Below, one piece after another: positions 15,698 to 24,200 of a DNA stretch of 64,000 nucleotides. Numbering within the stretch: the first letter of the stretch is position 1; the number at the start of each line of letters is the position of its first letter. The notes beneath the pieces are model-generated. The model had not been told where the DNA came from and made no database searches. It saw only the letters and a program-made list of their open reading frames with translations. The stretch is from assembly GCA_963745975.1 (NCBI GenBank), contig CAVUZJ010000012.1, positions 50,033 through 114,032 on the forward strand, read 5' to 3'. This DNA is from JAKAWQ01 sp963745975. GTDB lineage: Bacteria; Pseudomonadota; Alphaproteobacteria; Acetobacterales; Acetobacteraceae. The position numbers and the translations under genes are program-made.

Positions 15698-16582
15698 CTA
15701 TTCCGTTGCGCGGTCGATCCGCACCGTGAGGCTCGCCGTGCGGCGCTCGCCGGGAGCGAGATGCATCAGGCCCGGCTTCTCGGCGAAATCGCCGTCGAAG
15801 GAGGACGGGCTCGCATAGCCGAGCCAGGGCTCGATGCAGAGGAAGTCGCCGCCGCGCCGCGACCAGATGCCGAGGTCGGTGAAGCCTTCCCAGGAAATGT
15901 CGAGCGCCGGCCCGCCTTCCGCCTCGTAGCGCAGCGCCCGGCTGTTCACCGGCTTGAAGATCAGCGCGTCGGCGTCGAACAGCGCCTCGTCGAGCGCGAG
16001 CGTGCGTCCCGCGACCGGACTTGGGATGGTGGCCGCCTGGAGGAGCCCGCCGTTCACCTGGAAGATCGGCGCGGGCTCGGGCGCGGCGAAGAGGAGGCGA
16101 TGCGCCTGCTTCGCCGTTCCCGGGACGAGCGGCCAGTTGAAGGCCGGATGCGCGCCCATCGAGGCGGGGAGGATTTCGGCTCCCGGATTCTCGAGGGTGA
16201 AGCGGATGTGGAGCGCCGCGCCGGCGACCTCGTATGCGAGGATGAGGCGGAAGGCGAAGGGGTAGATCGCGCGGGTTTCGGCGTCGTCCGTGAGCGCGAG
16301 GCGGCAGGAGGATTTTTCCCGCGCCAGCCAGGTGAAGCGGCGGTCGCGGGCGAAGCCGTGCTGTGTCAGATGATACGCCTTGCCGTCGTGGCGGAGCACG
16401 TCGTCCTTGAGGCGGCCGACGATGGGGAAGAGGTTGGGCGCGTGCCGCGGCCAGGCGGGGCCGGCCTGCCAGAGGAATTCCCGGCCCGTGGCGTCGCGGA
16501 GCGAGCAGAGCTCGGCCCCCATTGCGAGGATGCCGGCGGTGAGCGCGCCGGAGCCGATCTCGAATTTTTCCATCTCGCCCAT
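15698..16582 (-). CDS. Aldose 1-epimerase family protein
   Basis: A 294-residue galactose-mutarotase-like beta-sandwich protein, of the group that includes sugar-phosphate mutarotases and LacX-like proteins. Landmarks are LFPIVGRLKDD near residues 47-57, HGFARDR near 72-78, GAHPAFNWP near 143-151 and CIEPWLG near 250. The His and Glu residues of these segments form the mutarotase active site in the family. The ATG (16580-16582) overlaps the TGA of the preceding SDR gene by one base in a TGATG arrangement, so the two genes are translationally coupled and probably act on the same sugar. An alternative start is ATG at 16573. Confidence 0.83.
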   Translation of the reverse strand: MGEMEKFEIGSGALTAGILAMGAELCSLRDATGREFLWQAGPAWPRHAPNLFPIVGRLKDDVLRHDGKAYHLTQHGFARDRRFTWLAREKSSCRLALTDDAETRAIYPFAFRLILAYEVAGAALHIRFTLENPGAEILPASMGAHPAFNWPLVPGTAKQAHRLLFAAPEPAPIFQVNGGLLQAATIPSPVAGRTLALDEALFDADALIFKPVNSRALRYEAEGGPALDISWEGFTDLGIWSRRGGDFLCIEPWLGYASPSSFDGDFAEKPGLMHLAPGERRTASLTVRIDRATE

Positions 16583-17338
16583 CAGCGGCCGCCGTCCACC
16601 TGCAGGATCTGGCCGCTGACGAAGGAGGCGAGGTCGGAGGCGAAGAAGAGCACGGCATTGGCGATGTCCGGCGGCGCCGCCGAGGCGCTTGAGCGCGATC
16701 CGCTCGATGAGCGCCTTCTGCCCTTCCGGGCCGTAGCTCTCCCACTGAAGCTCGGTCGCGCGGTTGGTGCGGATGAAGCCGGGGGCGACGCTGTTGACGG
16801 TGATGCCGAAGGGGCCGAGCTCGTGCGCGAGCTGGCGGGTGAGGCCGACCACCGCGTGCTTGGCGCTGCAATAGGCCTGGATGCCGGTGAGCGAGGGTGC
16901 CAGCCCCGCGCCCGAGCTGATGGTGACGATCCGCCCGCCGCCGGCGCGCTGCATCGCGGGCGCGGCGGCGCGCGCGAGGGCGAAGGCGGCGTGCACGTTG
17001 ATGGCGAAGATCACGTCCCAATCGGCGTCGCTCACTGCGCCGATCGGAAGCGGGCCCTGCCCGGCGACGCCGCCCGCGTTGCTGACCAGCACGTCGATCG
17101 CCCGCCCCGTGCCGCGCTCGATCTCGCCGATCCAGCGCGCGGCGGCGGCGCGGTCGGTGAGGTCGAGCGCCTTGGTCTCGATCCCGCCCGCCTCCGCGGT
17201 CTCGCGAAGCTCGTCCGCCGAGAGGTCGGTCGCGAAGACACGCGCGCCAAGCCCGGCGAAGGCGCGGGCGATGGCGCGGCCGAATCCGTGCCCGGCGCCG
17301 GTGACGGCGACGGTCTTGCCATCGAAGCGGATCTGCAT
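16582..17338 (-). pseudogene. SDR oxidoreductase with single-base frameshift near 3' end
   Basis: An SDR dehydrogenase that would be about 251 residues if one base were removed. The N-terminal part is intact: TGAGHGFG cofactor loop, SNAGG, a catalytic Ser in ISSGAG, and YCSAK active site. At 16668-16669 there is one extra C (plus strand). After it the expected DIANAVLFFASDLAS, VSGQILQVDGGR and stop TGA at 16584-16582 are found in the next frame. Without correction the frame runs into the aldose epimerase gene as a fused product of 546 codons. It may be a base-call error or a recent mutation. The coupled epimerase gene suggests a sugar dehydrogenase role. Confidence 0.8.
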
Positions 17339-17419
17339 GCTCGACCTTTCTCCTGCGCACGGCGACGACGCCGCGCGCCGCCGAACGTGCTGGCTTCGGG
17401 GGCGAAGCCCCGGACCTTC

Positions 17420-17749
17420 CTACTTGATCGAGAAGAGCTGTTGCCCGGGCGGGTACATCACGACGATATCGGTGGGATCGACCAGGTTCAGCATCGCCCG
17501 CGCCCGCTCATCGAGCGCGTCCGCGTCGAGATGCTCGGTGCGCAGCGCGGCGACCTCCGTCTCCCACCGGTCGCGGACGGACGCGACCTCCTTGAGCTGC
17601 TGCCGGGCGGCGGCGAGCGTGGCCTGGTCCTTGGCGTAGGCGAGCAGCCCATGCGGCCCCTCGACGGCGTTGAGGACGAAATAGGCGGTGAGGGCGAGGA
17701 AGATGAGCGGCGCCACCGCCCCCCGCGAACGCCTCTTCCACTCCGCCAC
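17420..17749 (-). CDS. ftsB: FtsB/DivIC family cell-division protein
   Basis: A 109-residue bitopic membrane protein. A short basic cytoplasmic tail is followed by one helix (APLIFLALTAYFVLNAVEG) and a periplasmic coiled coil (about 38-80: TLAAARQQLKEVASVRDRWETEV is the heptad region). The end AMLNLVDPTDIVVMYP is typical of the septum-formation initiator family. FtsB bridges FtsL and FtsQ in the divisome. Its location next to enolase is the standard alphaproteobacterial arrangement, which supports the name. A small secreted-protein gene on the other strand has slipped in between. Confidence 0.85.
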   Translation of the reverse strand: MAEWKRRSRGAVAPLIFLALTAYFVLNAVEGPHGLLAYAKDQATLAAARQQLKEVASVRDRWETEVAALRTEHLDADALDERARAMLNLVDPTDIVVMYPPGQQLFSIK

Positions 17750-17874
17750 CGTTACCGCCTCCGCCTGGCCGACATTTCATCCATCCGCCCCGGTCCTGCC
17801 CGTATCCTGCCATGAACAGGGGCTTTTGTGATCCTATATTACGTCGAGCCTCAGTGGAACGAAGGAGTTTCCCG

Positions 17875-18246
17875 ATGAGGACGCTCTCGCTGATCGCCGC
17901 CGGCGCGTTGATGGCGCTGGCGCTGGCTGCCGCCCCGGCCGCCCGCGCCCAGGGCTGGCGCGGTCATGGCGGCTGGCATGGTGGTGGTGGCTGGCATGGT
18001 GGTGGTGGCTGGCATGGCGGTGGCTGGCATGGCGGCGGCTGGTATGGCGGCCCGTGGTGGCATGGCCCGGGCTGGGGCTGGGGCGTGATCGTGGCGCCGC
18101 CCGTCGTCTATGCCCCGCCCGTCGTTTACGCGCCGCCGGTGGTGGTGCTGCCCTACCCGCCGCCGCCTCCGCCGCCCTACGTCTATGCGCCGCCGGCGAT
18201 TTATGTGGCACCGCCCTCGCTCGCGATTGGGGTGAATATCCGCTAG
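17875..18246 (+). CDS. Secreted Gly/His/Trp-repeat protein
   Basis: A 123-residue exported low-complexity protein. The signal peptide (about 1-24, ending ARA-Q) is followed by repeats of G-G-W-H-G-G-G (about 28-58), then a Val/Ala/Pro/Tyr-rich tail with repeated APPVVYAPP and a run of prolines. AAGGAG lies 7 bases before the ATG at 17875, choosing it over the upstream frame. Gly-His repeats could bind metal ions or act at the cell surface; the sequence says no more. Its stop TAG overlaps the enolase stop (both in CTAG), so the two genes are convergent and end on each other. Confidence 0.7.
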   Translation: MRTLSLIAAGALMALALAAAPAARAQGWRGHGGWHGGGGWHGGGGWHGGGWHGGGWYGGPWWHGPGWGWGVIVAPPVVYAPPVVYAPPVVVLPYPPPPPPPYVYAPPAIYVAPPSLAIGVNIR

Positions 18247-19535
18247 CTCAGGCGCGGTTCGGCCTTGAGCACGGTTCGCCCGGCGTAGCGCGCCGCCGGG
18301 CCGAGCAACTCCTCGATGCGGACGAGCTGGTTGTATTTCCCGACCCGCTCGCTCCGCGCCAGGCTCCCGGTCTTGATCTGCCCGCAATTGGTCGCAACCG
18401 CGAGGTCGGCCACCGTCGTGTCCTCGGTCTCGCCGGAGCGGTGGCTGACCACGGTCGCGTAGCCGGCGCGATGGGCGATCTCCATCGTCTCGAGCGTCTC
18501 CGAGAGCGTGCCGATCTGGTTGAGCTTGATGAGGATCGCGTTCGCGACCCCCGCTTCGATGCCACGGCGGAGGCGGTCCGGGTTGGTGACGAAGATGTCG
18601 TCGCCGACAAGGCGGAGGCGGCTTCCGAGCGAGTCGGTGAGGATCTTCCAGCCCGCCCAGTCGTCCTCCGCGCAGCCGTCTTCGATCGAGACGATCGGGT
18701 AGCGGCCGGCGAGCTCCTCGAGGTAGCGCACCAGGCCCTCGGCATCGAGCGTGCGGCCTTCGCCGGCGAGGACGTATTTGCCGTCGCGGAAGAACTCGCT
18801 CGCCGCCGGGTCGAGCGCGAAGGTGACGTCGAGTCCCGGCGTGTAGCCGGCCGACTCGCAGGCGCGCGCGATGAAGGCGAGTGCCGCGTCGGCCGAGGCG
18901 AGGTTGGGGGCGAATCCGCCCTCGTCGCCGACATTGGTGTTGTGACCCTCGGCGGCGAGCGCCTTCTTGAGCGCCATGAATATCTCCGAGCCCATCCGCA
19001 CCGCCTCGGCGATGGTGCCGGCGCCGACCGGCTGGATCATGAACTCCTGGAAGTCGATCGGGTTGTCGGCGTGCCGCCCGCCGTTGACGATGTTCATCAT
19101 CGGCACGGGCAGGGTGCGCGAAGCGGTGCCGCCGATATAGCGGAAGAGCGGCAGGCCGAGATCGGAAGCCGCCGCCTTGGCGAGTGCGAGCGAGACGCCG
19201 AGGATCGCATTCGCGCCGAGGCGGGATTTGTTCGGCGTGCCGTCGAGATCGATCAGGAGCTCGTCGAGGCGCACCTGGTCGGCCGCCTCCATGCCGGAGA
19301 GGGCGTCGAATATCTCGCCCTCGACATTCTCGATCGCGTGCCGCACGCCCTTGCCGCCGAAGCGTGCGGGATCGCCGTCGCGGAGCTCCACCGCCTCGTG
19401 CGTGCCGGTGGAGGCGCCGGAAGGAACGGCGGCACGCCCGACGGCGCCCGACTCGAGCAGCACCTCGACCTCGATGGTCGGGTTGCCGCGCGAATCGAGA
19501 ATCTCGCGGGCGGAGATGTCCGATATCGCAGCCAT
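18243..19535 (-). CDS. eno: Enolase
   Basis: Phosphopyruvate hydratase of glycolysis, 430 residues, full length. It opens ISDISAREILDSRGNPTIEV, with SGASTG and GGRHADNPIDFQEF downstream. Asp ligands for magnesium occur in VSIEDG and GDDIFVTN, the catalytic Lys in LIKLNQIGT, and SHRSGETEDT near the C-terminus. The start ATG at 19535 begins MAAISD. The gene is part of the ftsB-eno neighbourhood typical of alphaproteobacteria. kdsA and pyrG, its usual upstream partners, are displaced by about 6 kb of inserted redox genes. Confidence 0.97.
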   Translation of the reverse strand: MAAISDISAREILDSRGNPTIEVEVLLESGAVGRAAVPSGASTGTHEAVELRDGDPARFGGKGVRHAIENVEGEIFDALSGMEAADQVRLDELLIDLDGTPNKSRLGANAILGVSLALAKAAASDLGLPLFRYIGGTASRTLPVPMMNIVNGGRHADNPIDFQEFMIQPVGAGTIAEAVRMGSEIFMALKKALAAEGHNTNVGDEGGFAPNLASADAALAFIARACESAGYTPGLDVTFALDPAASEFFRDGKYVLAGEGRTLDAEGLVRYLEELAGRYPIVSIEDGCAEDDWAGWKILTDSLGSRLRLVGDDIFVTNPDRLRRGIEAGVANAILIKLNQIGTLSETLETMEIAHRAGYATVVSHRSGETEDTTVADLAVATNCGQIKTGSLARSERVGKYNQLVRIEELLGPAARYAGRTVLKAEPRLS

Positions 19536-19573
19536 GGCGCTCCTCCGGAATGGCGGGCGGATAAAGCGCGGGT

Positions 19574-20128
19574 CTAGCCTTCGCGGCAAGGGGCGCCGGC
19601 GAGCTCCGCCAGCACCGCCTCGTGCAGGCGCCGGTCGGCCTCGCTGAAGAGCACGAAGCGGATCAGCCGAAGCGCGGCGAGGGCGGGAAGCCGGGCAAGG
19701 ATCGTGGCCCACGCGACACGCGCCGCCTCCTCCACCGGATAGCCGAAGATGCCTGTCGAAATGGCGGGAAATCCGATCGAGCGGATGCCGCGAGCCTCGG
19801 CGAGCGCGAGCGCCCGCGCGTAGCACGCGCCGAGCAGCGCGGCTGGGGGCTCGTCCCGGCCGAAGACGGGGCCGAGGCAATGGATGACGAAGCGATTGGG
19901 AAGATTGTGCCCGCCCGTGATCACCGCCTCGCCGGGGTGGATCGGGGCGAGCGCGCGGCATTCGTCGTAGAGCCCGGGCCCGGCGGAGCGGTGAATCGCG
20001 CCCGCCACGCCGCCGCCCGGAGCGAGTGCCGCGTTGGCGGCGTTGACGATCGCCTCGAGGTCCGGCTGATCGGCGATATTGCCGCGCCGGACCTCGAGTG
20101 CGACGCCGTTGCGCGAAATGACGCTCAC
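19574..20128 (-). CDS. Macrodomain (ADP-ribose-binding) protein
   Basis: A 184-residue macrodomain protein of the O-acetyl-ADP-ribose/ADP-ribosyl hydrolase type. Typical segments are EAIVNAANAALAPGGGVAGA (with the catalytic-loop Asn and Gly-rich stretch), CRALAPIHPGEAVITGG, NRFVIHCLGPVFG and FPAISTGIFGYP. The start is a GTG at 20128 that overlaps the stop of the upstream membrane-protein gene in a GTGA arrangement, with no separate ribosome site, so it is translated by coupling. It probably removes ADP-ribose or deacetylates OAADPr in the cytoplasm. A partner ADP-ribosyltransferase is not seen nearby. Confidence 0.85.
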   Translation of the reverse strand: MSVISRNGVALEVRRGNIADQPDLEAIVNAANAALAPGGGVAGAIHRSAGPGLYDECRALAPIHPGEAVITGGHNLPNRFVIHCLGPVFGRDEPPAALLGACYARALALAEARGIRSIGFPAISTGIFGYPVEEAARVAWATILARLPALAALRLIRFVLFSEADRRLHEAVLAELAGAPCREG

Positions 20129-20460
20129 GCCGGCGGCGGTGGCGGCGGCGGTGGCGGCGGCGGCGGCGCCGCGGCGATGAGACGCCCGATCGTTTCGGCG
20201 GTGCGGCGCGTGTTCGCCTCGATGTCGAAGAAGACCTCGATGATCTCGCCATAGAGCACGAAGATCAGCCCGCTCACGGCAAGCCCGAAGCCGCCGGCCA
20301 GCATGTCGCGCGCCATCACCATATCGCCCGCGTCGGAGGGCGCGCGAAGCAACTCGACGAGGCCGACGACGAAGAGGATGAGGCCGACGACAACGCCGAT
20401 CCAGCCGAGGATGCGCAGGATCAGCGAGAAGGCGCGGAGCACGAGATAGCGTCGCTTCAT
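20125..20460 (-). CDS. Two-helix membrane protein with poly-proline tail
   Basis: A 111-residue membrane protein with no family I recognise. Helix 1 (about 13-38, ILGWIGVVVGLILFVVGLVE) and helix 2 (about 56-72, LAGGFGLAVSGLIFVLYGEI) are followed by an amphipathic stretch and a C-terminal run of twelve prolines and a final Ala. The poly-Pro tail is coded by a simple CCG repeat that might be length-variable. EF-P would be needed for its translation. The stop overlaps the GTG of the macrodomain gene, so the two are co-translated. Confidence 0.65.
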   Translation of the reverse strand: MKRRYLVLRAFSLILRILGWIGVVVGLILFVVGLVELLRAPSDAGDMVMARDMLAGGFGLAVSGLIFVLYGEIIEVFFDIEANTRRTAETIGRLIAAAPPPPPPPPPPPPA

Positions 20461-20713
20461 GGTCTTTCCTCCCTCCTCCGCAAGCCGGCGGCCGGCTCCG
20501 GCGCCGTGCGGTGATATCGAAGCTGTAAAGATCTGCGGCCCGGAGGGCAACCGAGGAGAGGGCGGGCTCCTGAGCGCCGGGGAAGGCACGCTTTACGTTT
20601 TTGCAATTGGAGTGCTGCGGCCCCGGGGCATTAGACCGGCACGACCCCGGCGGCGAAGCGATGCGGTCCGCCACGGCAGTGACGTCGATCGTCAGTCGAA
20701 GACCGGAGCGCGC

Positions 20714-21307
20714 ATGGCCGAGCCAAGCCCCAGCCTCACCTTCGCAATTTCCGCGAGAGAATGGGATCCGAAGCGGCGCTACGATACGACCAGCATTGTC
20801 CTGCATTGGCTGATGGCGGCCGTGATCCTCCTCGATTGGCTGATCGGCCAGGGACGCAACTTCGCGCCGGGTGCCGGCGCGCGAGCGGACGCAATCTCCC
20901 TGCATATGCTGCTCGGCATTGCCATCGGCATCCTGCTGGTGGGGAGGCTTGCCTGGCGCGCGCGCGCGGGGCGCAGGTTCGGGTACGAGCCGGGCCTGTT
21001 GGGGCTCGCCGCAAGAGCCGCCCATAGGGGCCTCTATCTTCTGATAACGGCGACGGTGCTTGCCGGCCTCGCGGCAGCCGCGACGTACAAGGAGCATCTG
21101 TTCGGCGTGGCGTTGCCCGCTCTCGCGCCTCATGGGCCGCTTTTCCTGCTCGCAAGGCTGCACAGCGTCCTCGCCGACCTCCTGGGATTGCTGGCGGCCG
21201 CGCACGCGCTGGCGGCGCTGGTGCATCATTTCGTGATGGACGACGAGGTGCTGCTGCGCATGGCGCCGTTCCTGCCCTCCTGGCTTGGCTCCCCGCCTCG
21301 CAGGTGA
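20714..21307 (+). CDS. Cytochrome b561 family protein
   Basis: A 197-residue integral membrane di-haem b-type cytochrome. After a short cytoplasmic start, the helices contain candidate haem ligands: TTSIVLHWLMA (His near 31), DAISLHMLLG, the region ARAAHRGLYLL, and HSVLADLLG with AAHALAALVHH. These fit the four-helix cytochrome b561/prokaryotic b-type family. The ATG at 20714 with GGAG upstream gives the start. It leads a same-strand cluster with an FMN-binding protein, ApbE and an RnfD-like reductase, so it likely passes electrons between quinol and the flavin protein. Confidence 0.82.
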   Translation: MAEPSPSLTFAISAREWDPKRRYDTTSIVLHWLMAAVILLDWLIGQGRNFAPGAGARADAISLHMLLGIAIGILLVGRLAWRARAGRRFGYEPGLLGLAARAAHRGLYLLITATVLAGLAAAATYKEHLFGVALPALAPHGPLFLLARLHSVLADLLGLLAAAHALAALVHHFVMDDEVLLRMAPFLPSWLGSPPRR

Positions 21308-21450
21308 CGGCGGGGGACCGTCGTCGCGGCCGGGTAGGGATGCCGACACGAAGCTGACGAAGAATACCGCCGGGCCGTCAGGTTGGCGTCAGGTTCGCTT
21401 GGTAGAGAGGCCGCGATTGCGGGGTCTCCCCGACAAGCGAGAGGCGCGTG

Positions 21451-21939
21451 ATGAAATCGTCCACCCGCACCGCGGTGCTGGTTATTTCGGCGGCGTTCTG
21501 CGGCGCGGCCGCCTTCGCTCTTGGCGGGCCCTCGGGCTGGTCGCTGCTTCCCGGCCCGGCGGGCGGGACGAATCCGCCGGCCAAGGCTGACGCGCGGGCC
21601 GCGGGAGCGGGGGCGAGCGTCACTCCGCCCTTCCGGCTCGCCGCCAACGGCCAGGGCTACAGGGACGGGAGCTACACCGGCCCCTCGGTCGATGCCTATT
21701 ACGGCCTGCTCCGAGTCCGGGTGGATGTTCAGAGCGGGCGCATCGTCTCCATCGAGGTGTTGCAATACCCGTCCGACAACCCGACGAGCCGTTACATCAA
21801 TTCGCTGGCGCTGCCCTTCCTCAAGACCGAAGTGATCCGGGCGCAGACCGTCTTCGTCGACATGGTCTCGGGAGCCACGCTCTCGAGCGATGCCTTCCTC
21901 CGCTCGGCCAACGCGGCATTGCGCGAGGCGCATTTGTGA
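21451..21939 (+). CDS. FMN-binding domain protein (covalent flavin carrier)
   Basis: A 162-residue protein with an N-terminal hydrophobic segment (about 7-25) acting as signal or anchor and an Ala/Gly/Pro-rich linker. An FMN-binding domain (about 68-162) of the RnfG/NqrC type follows. The domain carries SGATLSSDAF at 140-149; Thr143 is the expected site for phosphoester-linked FMN. The substrate region YRDGSYTGPSVDAYYG near 70-85 is also typical. The ATG at 21451 follows an in-frame GTG and has GAGAGG upstream. The gene is followed 15 bp later by apbE, the enzyme that would attach the FMN. Confidence 0.85.
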   Translation: MKSSTRTAVLVISAAFCGAAAFALGGPSGWSLLPGPAGGTNPPAKADARAAGAGASVTPPFRLAANGQGYRDGSYTGPSVDAYYGLLRVRVDVQSGRIVSIEVLQYPSDNPTSRYINSLALPFLKTEVIRAQTVFVDMVSGATLSSDAFLRSANAALREAHL

Positions 21940-21954
21940 CGAGGGCGCGCGGCG

Positions 21955-22713
21955 ATGATTCATGAAACGCGGATCCTGATGGGCATGCCGGTCACGGTCG
22001 CGATCGCCGACGAGGCGCCCGCAAGCCTCGTCGACGGCGTCTTCGGCTATTTCGCCGAAATCGACCGGCAATTCAGCCCCTCCAAGCCGGAAAGCGAGGT
22101 GAGCGCGCTCAATCGGGATCGCATCGCCGCCGGACTCAGCGCCGAGACGCTCAGCGCCGAGATGCGCGAGGTGCTGGCGATCGCGGAGCGGACCAGGCGG
22201 GAGACGCACGGCTATTTCGAGATCCGCCGCCCGGACGGGCGGATCGATCCGTCCGGTATCGTCAAGGGCTGGGCCATCCGCAATGCCGCGCGGCTCGTCG
22301 AGGCGGCCGGCGTCCGGAACTTCTTCGTCGATGCAGGGGGCGACATTGAGAGCCGCGGCAAGAACGCCGAGGGCGAGGAGTGGAAGGCCGGCATCCGCAA
22401 CCCGTTCAACGAGCGGGAGATCATCAAGGCCGTTACGCCGCATGGGCATGGGATCGCCACCTCCGGCACCTATGCGCGGGGCCGGCACATCTACGATCCC
22501 TTCTGGCCGGGCCGGTCGATCGTCGAGATCGTCAGCGTGACGGTGATTGGCCCGGATGTGCTCGAGGCCGACCGCTTCGCCACGGCTGCCTTCGCCATGG
22601 GCAGAAGCGGCATCTACTTCATCGAGGACCAGCCCCGCCTCGAGGGCTATGTCGTCGACCTGAACGGCGTCGCCACCCAGACCAGCGGTTTCGCGGCGTA
22701 CATCGCGCCATGA
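21955..22713 (+). CDS. apbE: FAD:protein FMN transferase (ApbE)
   Basis: A 252-residue flavin transferase that moves FMN from FAD to a Thr in SGAT-type motifs. Family motifs are present: SEVSALN (47-53), IDPSGIVKGW (97-106), DAGGD (126-130, FAD/metal binding), ATSGTYARG (168-176) and EADRFATAAFAMG (204-216, with the Mg-binding Asp). It is shorter than typical periplasmic ApbE, and the N-terminus (MIHETRILMG) shows neither a signal peptide nor a lipobox. The protein as coded therefore appears cytoplasmic. It sits between its likely substrate and the RnfD-like reductase, whose ATG overlaps its TGA. Confidence 0.9.
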   Translation: MIHETRILMGMPVTVAIADEAPASLVDGVFGYFAEIDRQFSPSKPESEVSALNRDRIAAGLSAETLSAEMREVLAIAERTRRETHGYFEIRRPDGRIDPSGIVKGWAIRNAARLVEAAGVRNFFVDAGGDIESRGKNAEGEEWKAGIRNPFNEREIIKAVTPHGHGIATSGTYARGRHIYDPFWPGRSIVEIVSVTVIGPDVLEADRFATAAFAMGRSGIYFIEDQPRLEGYVVDLNGVATQTSGFAAYIAP

Positions 22714-24200
22714 ACAGCATCGTCGATCATGCGCTCAACCGCATCACCATGTACCGGCTGATGCTCTATTACGCGGCCGGCCTGACGGCGATTGCCTTGG
22801 CACTCGGTTTCTTCCGCGTCCCGCCTCAGCACCCGACGTCGCTCGCCTTCTCGCTCATGCTGATCACCGGCGCCTGCTGGGCCACGAACCGCCTGTTCGC
22901 CGCGTGGTTCCGCGTGCCGGTGAACGGCGAATCGGTCTATATCACGGCGCTTCTCCTGGCGCTGATCATGGCGCCGGTCACGGCGGGGAACCTGCCAGGC
23001 GTCGCGGGGCTGGTGGTTGCCTCGATTGTCGCCGTCGCCTCGAAATTCGTTCTCGCCGTCCGCCGGAAGCACATCTTCAACCCGGTCGCGATCGGCGTCG
23101 CGGTTTCCGCGCTCGCGCTCAACCAGCCGCCGACCTGGTGGGTCGGCGGGAACGAGGCGCTCCTGCCCTTCGTGCTCGCCGGCGGCCTCCTCGTCGCCCG
23201 CAAGGTGCAGCGTTTCGACATGATCTTCGTCTATATCATCGCCAATCTCGCAGCGACATTGGCCAACACCGCGCCCGGGATGTACGGCATGGCGCTGAAG
23301 GCGACTTTCCTCTATTCGCCCCTGCTGTTCGCGGGCTTCGCCATGCTGACCGAGCCGCTGACGGCGCCGCATGGAAGGATATCGCGTCTGGCATACGGAG
23401 CGATCGTGGGCGCTCTCTCCTCGCCCGATATCCGTGTCGGCGGCCTTTACCTGACACCGGAAATCGCATTCCTCATCGGCAATCTCTTTGCGTTCGCCGT
23501 CAACCCGAAGGGCCGGTCCAAGCTGACCCTGCTGCGGGTCGAGAAAATGGCGTCGAACTGCTACGATTTCGTCTTCAAGCCCGACCGCCGGCTTGCGTTC
23601 CGGCCGGGTCAATTTCTCGATTGGACGCTCGACGTCCCCGATCCCGACGGCCGCGGCAACCGGCGCTCCTTCACCATCGCCTCGGCCCCGACCGAGGAGG
23701 ACATCCGGCTGGGCGTGAAGTTCCATAGCAATCCGAGCGCCTTCAAGCGCTCGCTCGCGGCCATGAAGCCGGGCGACGTGATCTACGGCTCGCAGATCGC
23801 CGGCAGCTTCACCCTGCCGCGGAACCGTGACGAGAAGCTCGCCTTCATCGCCGGCGGCATCGGCATAACGCCCTTCCGCAGCATGGTGCACGAGCTGATC
23901 AACCGCCGGGAAGAGCGCCCGATCGTCCTTCTCTACGGCAACAACAGGCTCGACGAAGTCGCCTACACGGAGGTCCTGGAGCGCGCCCGGCGCGAGCTCG
24001 GCATCAGGACCGTCTATGCGGTGGCGGAAGACGAAGCGCCCGAGCCCGGAATTCACAAGGGCTTCATCGACGAGACGCTGATCCGGCGCGAGATCCCAGA
24101 CTTCCTGGAGCGCACTTTCTACATCTCGGGACCGCGGGGCATGGTGCTTCGTTTCGATTACGTTCTGAAAAAGCTAGTACCTGGAATCATACTTGAGTGA
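22710..24200 (+). CDS. RnfD/NqrB-like membrane domain fused to FAD/NAD reductase, 3' end clipped by IS630
   Basis: A 496-residue two-part protein. Residues 1-~270 are hydrophobic helices resembling the RnfD/NqrB family (for example AGFAMLTEPLTAP and the loop RRKHIFNPVAIGVA). Residues ~275-490 are a ferredoxin-NADP reductase-like module with FRPGQF, RRSFTIAS (FAD, near 317-324), AGGIGITPFRSM (pyridine nucleotide, near 381) and FYISGPRGMV. No SGAT flavinylation motif is seen in its own helices. It should oxidise NAD(P)H in the cytoplasm and feed electrons into the membrane. The coded tail VPGIILE comes from the IS630 end; the natural last codons lie at 25297-25347. ATGA overlap with apbE. Confidence 0.83.
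   Translation: MNSIVDHALNRITMYRLMLYYAAGLTAIALALGFFRVPPQHPTSLAFSLMLITGACWATNRLFAAWFRVPVNGESVYITALLLALIMAPVTAGNLPGVAGLVVASIVAVASKFVLAVRRKHIFNPVAIGVAVSALALNQPPTWWVGGNEALLPFVLAGGLLVARKVQRFDMIFVYIIANLAATLANTAPGMYGMALKATFLYSPLLFAGFAMLTEPLTAPHGRISRLAYGAIVGALSSPDIRVGGLYLTPEIAFLIGNLFAFAVNPKGRSKLTLLRVEKMASNCYDFVFKPDRRLAFRPGQFLDWTLDVPDPDGRGNRRSFTIASAPTEEDIRLGVKFHSNPSAFKRSLAAMKPGDVIYGSQIAGSFTLPRNRDEKLAFIAGGIGITPFRSMVHELINRREERPIVLLYGNNRLDEVAYTEVLERARRELGIRTVYAVAEDEAPEPGIHKGFIDETLIRREIPDFLERTFYISGPRGMVLRFDYVLKKLVPGIILE

Noticed and set aside
14742..17360. An 872-codon minus-strand frame spanning several genes
   Set aside because: It runs through the SDR, aldose epimerase, DUF202 and MFS regions out of register with all of them. 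Its composition is Arg-rich and unlike a protein, and only the short piece that follows the SDR frameshift makes sense.
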